8,174 bases of DNA from JACOVP01 sp035289145. GTDB lineage: Archaea > Nanobdellota > Nanobdellia > SCGC-AAA011-G17 > UBA489. Location of the stretch: positions 1-8,174 of the forward strand of contig DATDXZ010000082.1 in NCBI GenBank assembly GCA_035289145.1. The letters run 5' to 3'. The translations under genes and the position numbers were made by a program. The notes beneath the pieces were generated by a model, which did no database searches, was not told where the DNA came from, and was given only the letters and a program-made list of their open reading frames with translations. Below, in pieces: positions 1 through 4,632 of this stretch; position 1 is the stretch's first letter, and every line of letters starts with the position of its first letter.

Positions 1-1
1 T

Positions 2-124
2 GCGCTCGACGCAACGCATCAAGCAATTGATGTACAAACCTATAATAAACAGTTCTTTTCTTCCCTTTCATGGGTAGCTTCTCCTACCCCCAATTGCAGT
101 CTAACGACTGCATTGGTTATTTAA
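2..124 (+). CDS. Possible 3' end of an upstream gene (partial, weak)
   Basis: A frame open from the left edge ends in TAA at 122-124 and gives 40 residues beginning ALDATHQAIDVQTYNKQFF. I see no motif or family. The stretch also contains two tandem hairpins at 72-115, which argues against ordinary coding sequence unless this is a gene tail. The other two plus frames stop early, so the opening is only modest evidence. It could equally be non-coding. Confidence 0.22.
   Translation, partial: ALDATHQAIDVQTYNKQFFSSLSWVASPTPNCSLTTALVI
72..115 (+). other. Two tandem stem-loops
   Basis: GGGTAG (72-77) pairs with CTACCC (84-89) around a 6-nt loop. Directly after it TGCAGTC (95-101) pairs with GACTGCA (106-112) around a TAAC loop, and CAA (91-93) with TTG (113-115) lengthens this stem across one bulged T. 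The structures read the same on both strands. They may belong to a structured RNA or a gene end. No C/D boxes are present and no clear ACA-box geometry was found. Confidence 0.4.
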
Positions 125-138
125 GTTTTCTACAGAGC

Positions 139-146
139 TTATAAAG
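139..146 (+). promoter_or_regulatory. TATA box for the DUF3096-like gene
   Basis: TTATAAAG lies 45 nt before the ATG at 184, so transcription would start near 165-168 and leave a leader of about 15-20 nt. I see no Shine-Dalgarno sequence in that leader. The call rests on resemblance to the archaeal TATA consensus only. Confidence 0.4.
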
Positions 147-183
147 AGAAAGATTAAAATACTTGAAAGATAAGCTATTAGAC

Positions 184-315
184 ATGCCAAGTGCCAGTTT
201 CATGCCCATGATCAGCATTATAGTGGGAATATTGATTATCCTGTTCCCAAGCTTTATACGTTGGTTCATAGGACTTTACTTTATTCTCGTGGGAATTATA
301 GGATTATTGTTGTAA
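184..315 (+). CDS. DUF3096-like small membrane protein
   Basis: This 43-residue ORF (MPSASFMPMISIIVGILIIL at the start) is almost wholly hydrophobic. Residues 9-21 form one membrane segment and residues 28-43 a second, joined by the short polar turn FPSFIRW. The pattern, a hydrophobic stretch with G-I-L-I-x-x-F-P followed by a second helix ending in LVGIIGLLL, matches my knowledge of the DUF3096 family of roughly 40-50-residue membrane peptides in archaea and bacteria. Its function is unknown. The ATG at 184 is the first in frame, and the gene ends in TAA just before the tRNA-Ile promoter. A TATA-like box lies at 139-146. Length and composition fit the family, but an ORF this short could be a chance one; the family-like pattern makes that less likely. 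Confidence 0.65.
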   Translation: MPSASFMPMISIIVGILIILFPSFIRWFIGLYFILVGIIGLLL

Positions 316-322
316 AGCAAGC

Positions 323-330
323 TTTAAATA
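323..330 (+). promoter_or_regulatory. TATA box for tRNA-Ile
   Basis: TTTAAATA begins 32 nt before the first base of the tRNA, so transcription would start a few bases upstream of the mature 5' end. This matches the spacing at the second tRNA in the window (33 nt). Confidence 0.55.
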
Positions 331-354
331 GAATTGTTCTCGATTTTTGAGCAT

Positions 355-460
355 GGACCCGTAGCTCAGCCTGGTTAGAGTACCAGTCTTATAAGACGAT
401 ATCAGCTAAAACATTGCCTAAGAGAGCTGGTGGTCGGCAGTTCAAATCTGCTCGGGTCCA
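355..460 (+). tRNA. tRNA-Ile(UAU) with a 31-nt intron
   Basis: All arms fold. The acceptor GGACCCG (355-361) pairs with CGGGTCC (453-459), with discriminator A460 and no encoded CCA. The D stem is GCTC/GAGT. The anticodon stem CCAGT (383-387) pairs with GCTGG (426-430), and the T stem is GGCAG/CTGCT around TTCAAAT. The exonic anticodon loop is C-U-UAU-A / A, giving anticodon UAU at 390-392. The intron is 394-424, at the canonical 37/38 site. CTTA (388-391) pairs with TAAG (419-422) as the 4-bp central helix, leaving three-base bulges TAA (392-394) and AGA (423-425), each cut after its second base. The spliced tRNA is 75 nt. It would read AUA directly. Most archaea instead read AUA with a CAU tRNA carrying agmatidine, so UAU suggests a lineage lacking that route. 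Confidence 0.92.
394..424 (+). other. tRNA-Ile intron (bulge-helix-bulge)
   Basis: The 31-nt intron is removed by the archaeal tRNA splicing endonuclease. The exon-intron helix CTTA/TAAG and the two 3-nt bulges place the cuts after 393 and after 424. The inner helix is weak: G395-C418, C397-G416, G398-T415, A399-T414 and T400-A413, with a mismatch at 396/417. The same intron, one base different, is present in the tRNA fragment at 1864-1943. Confidence 0.85.
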
Positions 461-470
461 CTTTTATTTT
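461..470 (+). terminator. T-rich terminator after tRNA-Ile
   Basis: CTTTTATTTT directly follows the mature tRNA end. Archaeal RNA polymerase stops at T tracts, so this can end the tRNA transcript. The same ten bases follow the tRNA fragment at 1944-1953. Confidence 0.5.
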
Positions 471-1728
471 ATAAAGAAAGCAAAAATTTCCAGACTGGTA
501 TAAAGTGAATGGTAATCTTTTTGGTGTCTTTCATAAAGAGTTTTTTCTCTTCAAGATCTTTTGTTATAATAATACCTTGATCCAAATCCATCTTCTTGCA
601 AAAATTTATTAAAGTTTTTGCGTCTTTGGTGGAGAGAGCGTTCTTATATTTTACCTCTACAGGACATATTTCTTGATTATAAACTTTCTCTAAAACAAAG
701 TCGACCTCATCCTTGAAGGGGGTTCTCCAAAAGAATGTAGAGCGAGTTTCTATGGCGACAAGATTTTCTATGAGTTTGCTTTCGTCTGTTTCTGGAGAAA
801 GGTAAGGAAAAAAACTGGTGGAGCTCAAGTAAAACTTTTTCAATTTTTTTTCAGAGGTGATTCTGTTTCTTGAAAAATTGTATATCTTTTTGATCAAGAA
901 GGCTTCTTCAAGGTAAAAAAGATAATTCGACAAAGTAGTTCTGTTAATCCCTAATTCTCTTGCTAGACTTTCGTACTCTATAATCATACCAGGATTAGAG
1001 GCGATTATTTTGAGCAGTCGCATAAGCAGATCTTGGTGGTCTATTGCGAAAACCTTGGGTATGTCTATGTAGACGACCTTTTCCAAGATGCTTTTTACAT
1101 ATGCGGCTATAAATTCCTCGTGCTCATCTACAGTCTCTACAAATTGTCTTTTGATATAGAGCGAAAACTCCTTCTTAAGCTCCCCTTGAAAGAGCTTATC
1201 TTTTGTTATCAGCGCTTCTTTTTTTCTAAAGACCAAAAATTCACGAAAGTTTAGTGGCGAAAGATAAAAGTCAAAGCTTCTTCCAGCGAGCGATTCCTTG
1301 GATCTCTTTTGTATAAACAGGGAAGAAGAGCCAGAAACAAAAAATTTGATAGTGGAAGTGTCATAGTAATATTTTATTTGATTTTGCCAGTCTTCAAGCT
1401 TCTGTATTTCATCGAAAAACACGTAAAGTTTGGTCTTGTTCTTGTCAATATTGGTCAGCTTCTCAAATGCTTGTATAATCTCCTCAATCTTTGGCTGCTC
1501 CTCATCAAAAGAATAGTAGAGTATATGTGTCCTGTCAATTTTTTCTTGGAGAAGAGTGTTAATAAGCTGTTGCATCAAGACAGTTTTGCCAGTTCTTCTT
1601 AATCCAGAAATAGTGATGATCAATCTGTTAGTAATGTTTTTCGCTAGGAGCTTGAAGATGTCTCTATCTAGGGTAAAGGGGTAAACGAAATGCTCTTTCC
1701 AATGGGGGTTGTGCTTCTCGAGGTTCAT
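469..1728 (-). CDS. AAA+ ATPase with DUF4143-type nuclease-like C-terminus
   Basis: The 419-residue product has a P-loop GLRRTGKT at 42-49, Walker B YVFFDEIQ at 102-109 (D106, E107) and a sensor-1-like FFVSGSSS at 129-136. A winged-helix-like segment follows at 254-282 (ELGINRTTLSNYL). The C-terminal part has EVDFVLE (D343) and PVEVKYK (E358, K360), the D...ExK arrangement of PD-(D/E)xK folds. This order is typical of the DUF4143 ATPases common in archaea and in host-associated bacteria, whose role is not established. The length is normal and the frame intact. The ATG at 1728 follows an AT-rich promoter region. The gene is the only one between the tRNA-Ile repeats, and its stop uses the last two bases of the left repeat plus the next base. 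That context suggests mobile cargo. DNA binding or cleavage is an inference from the fold. Confidence 0.88.
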   Translation of the reverse strand: MNLEKHNPHWKEHFVYPFTLDRDIFKLLAKNITNRLIITISGLRRTGKTVLMQQLINTLLQEKIDRTHILYYSFDEEQPKIEEIIQAFEKLTNIDKNKTKLYVFFDEIQKLEDWQNQIKYYYDTSTIKFFVSGSSSLFIQKRSKESLAGRSFDFYLSPLNFREFLVFRKKEALITKDKLFQGELKKEFSLYIKRQFVETVDEHEEFIAAYVKSILEKVVYIDIPKVFAIDHQDLLMRLLKIIASNPGMIIEYESLARELGINRTTLSNYLFYLEEAFLIKKIYNFSRNRITSEKKLKKFYLSSTSFFPYLSPETDESKLIENLVAIETRSTFFWRTPFKDEVDFVLEKVYNQEICPVEVKYKNALSTKDAKTLINFCKKMDLDQGIIITKDLEEKKLFMKDTKKITIHFIPVWKFLLSL

Positions 1729-1740
1729 AGTAATACGTTC

Positions 1741-1800
1741 ATTATAACTGACATATTATTAAATAACATGATTATTATAAGCAACATATTATTTATAAGC
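1741..1800 (-). promoter_or_regulatory. AT-rich control region of the ATPase gene
   Basis: This stretch upstream of the minus-strand ATG holds several TATA-like words and two exact copies of ACATATTATT (1751-1760 and 1784-1793), 33 bp apart or about three helical turns. I cannot assign one TATA box with confidence. TTTAATAATA (1763 to 1754, minus) and AGTTATAAT (1749 to 1741, minus) are candidates. The paired decamers could be a regulator site or chance in AT-rich DNA. Confidence 0.35.
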
Positions 1801-1863
1801 TTTTCGGTCATAAATACAATGCTTTTTCAAAAGGGGTAATAACGGAATGTATTCTAATTAGGA

Positions 1864-1943
1864 TACCAGTCTTATAAGACTATATCAGCTAAAACATTGC
1901 CTAAGAGAGCTGGTGGTCGGCAGTTCAAATCTGCTCGGGTCCA
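1864..1943 (+). pseudogene. Truncated tRNA-Ile(UAU) fragment
   Basis: This copy keeps the anticodon arm, the 31-nt intron, the variable region, the T arm and the 3' acceptor strand of the tRNA at 355-460. It lacks the 5' acceptor strand and most of the D arm; upstream similarity fades within TTAGGA (1858-1863). It cannot form a tRNA. It is best read as the right-hand attachment site of the inserted element, which would restore one copy on excision. The single difference from the intact gene (T1881 versus G398) lies in the intron. Confidence 0.88.
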
Positions 1944-1953
1944 CTTTTATTTT
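1864..1953 (+). repeat. Direct repeat, right copy (attR-like)
   Basis: Partner of 381-470 at an offset of 1483 bp, identical except one base. It runs ten bases past the tRNA 3' end (CTTTTATTTT), then diverges: the left copy continues ATAAAG and the right copy TGAATA. Confidence 0.9.
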
Positions 1954-1989
1954 TGAATACGGGGAAGCTTTCTTCTTTGAAAGTTAAGA

Positions 1990-1997
1990 TTTATATA
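1990..1997 (+). promoter_or_regulatory. TATA box for the DoxX-like gene
   Basis: TTTATATA starts 29 nt before the ATG at 2019, so transcription would begin at or next to the start codon and give a leaderless mRNA. This box decides the start: a TTG start further upstream at 1953 would lie before the promoter. Confidence 0.7.
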
Positions 1998-2018
1998 GGA
2001 CAAGAATATAAAAAAAAC

Positions 2019-2510
2019 ATGGTGTTGAGAAAAGATCAGGTGTTCTTAGGGCTCGCAAGAATAAGTCTCGGTTGTATATTTTTTTGGGCATTTATAGATA
2101 AGCTCTTTGGGCTAAGCTTCGCCACTCCTCCAAATAAAGCTTGGCTCTTGGGCAATGCCCCTACAGTTGGTTTTCTGACAAAAAGCACCTATGGTCCGTT
2201 CGCTTCGTTCTTCCAAAATATTGCAGGTAATCCTGTAGTCGATTGGTTGTTCATGTTGGGTCTGTTGTTGATTGGTCTTTCATTGGTTTTTGGCGTCGGA
2301 GTGAAAGTAGCGAGCTATAGTGGAGCGCTAATGATGTTGCTAATGTACGCGTCCATGATTCCTCCAAAAAATAATCCTCTCTTTGACGATCATATTATTT
2401 ATGGATTAGTGTTGTTAGCCTTCACACAGATGAAAGTAGGTTATTGGCTGGGCTTTGGAAAACAATGGTCGCAGACAAAACTTGTGAAACAGAATGAATT
2501 CTTAGAATAA
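2019..2510 (+). CDS. DoxX/DoxD-like membrane protein
   Basis: The 163-residue product has four predicted membrane helices at about 8-32, 73-93, 95-112 and 123-137, the usual DoxX layout. Recognisable features are GLARISLG...FWAFIDKLFG in helix 1, NPVVDWLFMLGLLLIGLSLVFG in helices 2-3 and the loop PPKNNPLFDDHI before helix 4. DoxD is the small subunit of archaeal thiosulfate:quinone oxidoreductase, but most DoxX-family proteins have no proven function, so no reaction is assigned. The ATG at 2019 is preferred over the TTG at 1953 because the TATA box lies between them and the extra 22 residues look like non-membrane filler starting inside the tRNA-derived repeat. The gene meets the next one tail to tail, one base apart. 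If the left element were excised, it would sit just after tRNA-Ile. Confidence 0.82.
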   Translation: MVLRKDQVFLGLARISLGCIFFWAFIDKLFGLSFATPPNKAWLLGNAPTVGFLTKSTYGPFASFFQNIAGNPVVDWLFMLGLLLIGLSLVFGVGVKVASYSGALMMLLMYASMIPPKNNPLFDDHIIYGLVLLAFTQMKVGYWLGFGKQWSQTKLVKQNEFLE

Positions 2511-2511
2511 A

Positions 2512-4365
2512 TTAAGTTCTTTTATAAAGTTGAGCTAAATGGGGAATAAGTTCTTTGCTCCATCCTTCATATTGGGTAGAATCAGTTGTCTGAGCAAGAA
2601 CAGCTAAAGAATTCATCTCTCCGTGAAGCAAAGCAGTTTCTTTAGGAGATACTTGAGTGCAAGGAGAAAGACGTGCAACATAAACAAGACCTAGATGAAC
2701 TCGTCCAACTGCATCACGATCATCAAGAATAACACCTGTAAGCCTAGGTTCAGAAATGGTTCCAGTGATATTTAATTCTTCTTGGAGTTCTCTTTGTAAA
2801 CAACTTCCGAAGTAATCAGGTCCATCTGAAGGAATAACATGTCCTCCAATGCCTAAAGAATGTCTGCTCTGTAATCTCGTTTCGCCATAATCCTTTCTAT
2901 CCAGCGCTCGTTGATAGCTGAAGACAGTTTTACCATCGGATCCAAAGAGAACAAGATAAGGAATAGGTTGTCTCAAGAGTTCATCATTTTCGCAGTCATA
3001 ACGAGAATGCCAAAGAAGATGTTTGCCCAGAGTGCTGAGAAGGTTAGTTCCTTGTCGTTCTTCTAAAAAAGTAAATCCTTGAACATTGGGAAGCAGTTGT
3101 CGCAGCGCTCGCGAGTCATAAGTCATAACTTGACGTTCTAATTTTGAAAAATCTCGAGCGCTAAGAGCATGGTCAAAAGGAGTGAAGTATTTGGCGATGC
3201 GAGGACCTTCTTGAGATTGGTAGTTGGATTTAATATCTGCTCCATAGAGCTTATCTGGTACTGCAGTTCGAAAAACATGAAGCTCGCCAATAGGATCACC
3301 ATCACGAAGGTCAACAAGTGTTGGTTCATCAATGCGTAATTCGAGAACTAAGTCTCCAGTAAATCCATTGTCCACAAATCCGGCAAAATGACGTGGACCG
3401 CGAAAGCTTGCATCAGAGTGAACTCCTAACTCAACATTTCTATTTGGAGGAACAGAAAAAACTTCTCGAGAGGCAAGAAGATAATAACTGCCTGGTCTGA
3501 TGGTTAGAGTTCCATTTGCTGATTTAAGAGGTTCAAAATAGTCTTCAGGGTTGTGTTTAGCAGATTGTGTAAGATCTATAGGTGTTGCATTGGGTCTTGC
3601 GCGCAAAGCTACAATGCCTGAAGTATTTTTTCCCCGAAGATCCAGGTGAAGTGCGATTCCTGTTTCTCGGATTTCATGAGCAACCGGACATAACTCTCCT
3701 TCCGTATTTCTAACATAAAGTAAAGGTCGATGCTGAAGTTCTTTATAAAGCTCTAATGCGTCTAATCTTGCGCCATGACCGGTAAAAATACGAAGTTGAT
3801 GTAAACTTAGTCCAGGAACGACCACAACATCAAATTTCAGAGGTTGAACCAAAAGCCATGATTGAAGAGGAGAGCGAGGTTGGTCGGAAGAGAGAAAGGC
3901 TTCATCTAGTGTTGGTACATAGTCAGTCAAAGCGCGCACGTGTGTGAACACTCTGCCTATGCTGCTTTTTGGTGATGCACGCAGGAAAACAGGTTCTGTA
4001 AAAGCAAGGCGTTCTCGCAGAGGAATCAAATAACTAAATCCGTTGCGAAGCACAGGATTTTTTTGAAGATCGATACGTTGTCTTCTTCTATTGGGAATTT
4101 CTAAAAGAGAATGGTAGATAGATTTGTCTCTTGCAGGAGAAAAAATACCTCCTCCTTCAGTATCAAGAAGAAATGCTTCATCGCCTATGGTAGGTTCAAA
4201 AGAGGAAGGTTGAATTCTAGCTTCAGAAAATTCAGGTACAATAATTTGGCCATCGTGAATAGCTTGTCTGATTTCCTGAGACGCCCAGCATCTGCCGACA
4301 GTTCCTTCTAAAGAAGGTCTCTGAACGCTTGGAGCTGCGCGAAGAATTCTTCCACGACGAGTCAT
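2512..4365 (-). CDS. dCTP deaminase-like protein fused to a Nudix hydrolase
   Basis: The 617-residue product has three parts. Residues about 25-200 and 205-395 are two dCTP-deaminase/dUTPase-fold repeats, as in the long two-repeat 2'-deoxycytidine triphosphate deaminases of bacteria. Repeat 1 has RIQPSSFEPTIGD (50-62) and KSSIGR (133-138). Repeat 2 has HSDASFRG (316-323) and FVDNGFTGDLVLEL (330-343, E342). Residues about 465-617 are a Nudix domain of the MutT-like type, with SLGIGGHV (503-510), D517 and RELQEEL (525-531), followed by DDRDAVGRVHLGLVY. The Nudix box departs from the textbook GX5EX7REUXEE: three extra residues and Asp in place of the first Glu. Family knowledge suggests dCTP deamination to dUTP and hydrolysis of a nucleoside diphosphate-linked substrate; coupling them is an inference. 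It uses CGN arginine codons more than its AGA-favouring neighbours. The start ATG lies 29 nt from a TATA box. Confidence 0.82.
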   Translation of the reverse strand: MTRRGRILRAAPSVQRPSLEGTVGRCWASQEIRQAIHDGQIIVPEFSEARIQPSSFEPTIGDEAFLLDTEGGGIFSPARDKSIYHSLLEIPNRRRQRIDLQKNPVLRNGFSYLIPLRERLAFTEPVFLRASPKSSIGRVFTHVRALTDYVPTLDEAFLSSDQPRSPLQSWLLVQPLKFDVVVVPGLSLHQLRIFTGHGARLDALELYKELQHRPLLYVRNTEGELCPVAHEIRETGIALHLDLRGKNTSGIVALRARPNATPIDLTQSAKHNPEDYFEPLKSANGTLTIRPGSYYLLASREVFSVPPNRNVELGVHSDASFRGPRHFAGFVDNGFTGDLVLELRIDEPTLVDLRDGDPIGELHVFRTAVPDKLYGADIKSNYQSQEGPRIAKYFTPFDHALSARDFSKLERQVMTYDSRALRQLLPNVQGFTFLEERQGTNLLSTLGKHLLWHSRYDCENDELLRQPIPYLVLFGSDGKTVFSYQRALDRKDYGETRLQSRHSLGIGGHVIPSDGPDYFGSCLQRELQEELNITGTISEPRLTGVILDDRDAVGRVHLGLVYVARLSPCTQVSPKETALLHGEMNSLAVLAQTTDSTQYEGWSKELIPHLAQLYKRT

Positions 4366-4386
4366 GGGTTCAAGAGCAAAAAATTC

Positions 4387-4394
4387 TTTATATG
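4387..4394 (-). promoter_or_regulatory. TATA box for the deaminase-Nudix gene
   Basis: Read on the minus strand the box is CATATAAA, starting 29 nt before the ATG at 4365. That spacing implies a leaderless transcript and supports the chosen start. Confidence 0.6.
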
Positions 4395-4442
4395 TGTTTC
4401 TTATTCAAGAGCAGTAGTGAAGAAAAAGAGATTGGAGTTAAC

Positions 4443-4450
4443 TTTATAAA
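4443..4450 (+). promoter_or_regulatory. TATA box for tRNA-Glu
   Basis: TTTATAAA begins 33 nt before the tRNA 5' end, matching the tRNA-Ile promoter spacing. It faces away from the deaminase promoter at 4387-4394, so the two genes diverge from this 110-bp region. Confidence 0.6.
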
Positions 4451-4475
4451 TTGTCAACAAGCTCGTTGTTTATAA

Positions 4476-4548
4476 GCTCTCATCGTCTAGTGGTCAAGGA
4501 CGAAGGCTTTTCGAGCCTTAAACCCGGGTTCAAATCCCGGTGAGAGCG
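4476..4548 (+). tRNA. tRNA-Glu(UUC)
   Basis: The full cloverleaf is present in 73 nt without an intron. The acceptor GCTCTCA (4476-4482) pairs with TGAGAGC (4541-4547), with discriminator G4548 and no encoded CCA. The D stem is GTCT/GGAC. The anticodon stem AAGGC/GCCTT encloses loop TTTTCGA with anticodon TTC at 4510-4512. The T stem CCGGG/CCCGG encloses TTCAAAT. It reads GAA and GAG. The integrase gene begins 83 bp downstream, so the tRNA 3' end is a plausible insertion site, though no duplicated tRNA-Glu segment is found in the window. Confidence 0.95.
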
Positions 4549-4570
4549 TATGCTCATTAATTTAACGCCC

Positions 4571-4585
4571 TTACCTTTTTGGTAA
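4571..4585 (+). repeat. Short hairpin between tRNA-Glu and the integrase
   Basis: TTACC and GGTAA form a 5-bp inverted repeat around a T5 loop. It may serve as a tRNA terminator, since the T run lies 28 nt after the tRNA, or as an integrase or regulator contact. The stem is short and could be chance. Confidence 0.35.
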
Positions 4586-4593
4586 ACCCGTGC

Positions 4594-4632
4594 TACCTCA
4601 TATATAAACAAAAAATGGAGTTGCATGAGGTA
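4594..4632 (+). promoter_or_regulatory. Integrase promoter flanked by an inverted repeat
   Basis: TACCTCAT (4594-4601) and ATGAGGTA (4625-4632) are perfect inverted copies 31 bp apart, about three helical turns. They enclose the TATA-like ATATATAAA (4600-4608), and the right arm ends on the first base of the integrase ATG. This placement suits an operator for autoregulation. The GAGG just before the ATG is too close to be a Shine-Dalgarno site. Its presence is better explained by the inverted repeat. Confidence 0.45.

Larger units (their letters stand above)
381..470 (+). repeat. Direct repeat, left copy (attL-like)
   Basis: This 90-bp segment runs from the end of the D stem of tRNA-Ile through the anticodon arm, intron, T arm and 3' end, plus ten T-rich bases (CTTTTATTTT). 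It recurs at 1864-1953 with one mismatch (G398 versus T1881). Weaker similarity continues a few bases left (TTAGAG versus TTAGGA). A 3' tRNA segment duplicated at both ends of an insert is the signature of tyrosine-recombinase integration into a tRNA gene. Confidence 0.9.
381..1953. mobile_element. Small tRNA-Ile-integrated element carrying one ATPase gene
   Basis: The insert is bounded by 90-bp repeats of the tRNA-Ile 3' part. The intact tRNA is at the left end and the fragment at the right end, so the tRNA stays functional after insertion. The repeat period is 1483 bp. The only gene inside is the minus-strand DUF4143-type ATPase (469-1728). No integrase lies between the repeats, so the element would depend on one in trans or be a remnant. 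Near-identity of the repeats (one difference in 90) suggests recent insertion or ongoing recombination. An unequal duplication of tRNA plus flank is the alternative, but it would not easily explain why only the 3' part of the tRNA is repeated. Confidence 0.7.

Noticed and set aside
28..134. C/D or H/ACA guide RNA around the tandem hairpins
   Set aside because: TTGATGT does not fit box C well, there is no box D partner, and no ACA at the expected distance.
1033..1602. Plus-strand ORFs opposite the ATPase gene (1033-1254, 1309-1602)
   Set aside because: They are antisense shadows with no recognisable motif; the ATPase frame has a complete set of domain motifs.
1953..2018. TTG start giving the DoxX-like protein 22 extra residues
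   Set aside because: It starts inside the tRNA-derived repeat and upstream of the TATA box at 1990; the ATG at 2019 fits a leaderless start.
3138..4311. ORFs at 3138-3332 (minus) and 4111-4311 (plus)
   Set aside because: Both lie within the deaminase-Nudix gene, whose frame is intact and motif-rich.
4627..4631. GAGGT as a Shine-Dalgarno site for the integrase
   Set aside because: It abuts the start codon, and is explained by the inverted repeat; spacing is unusable.
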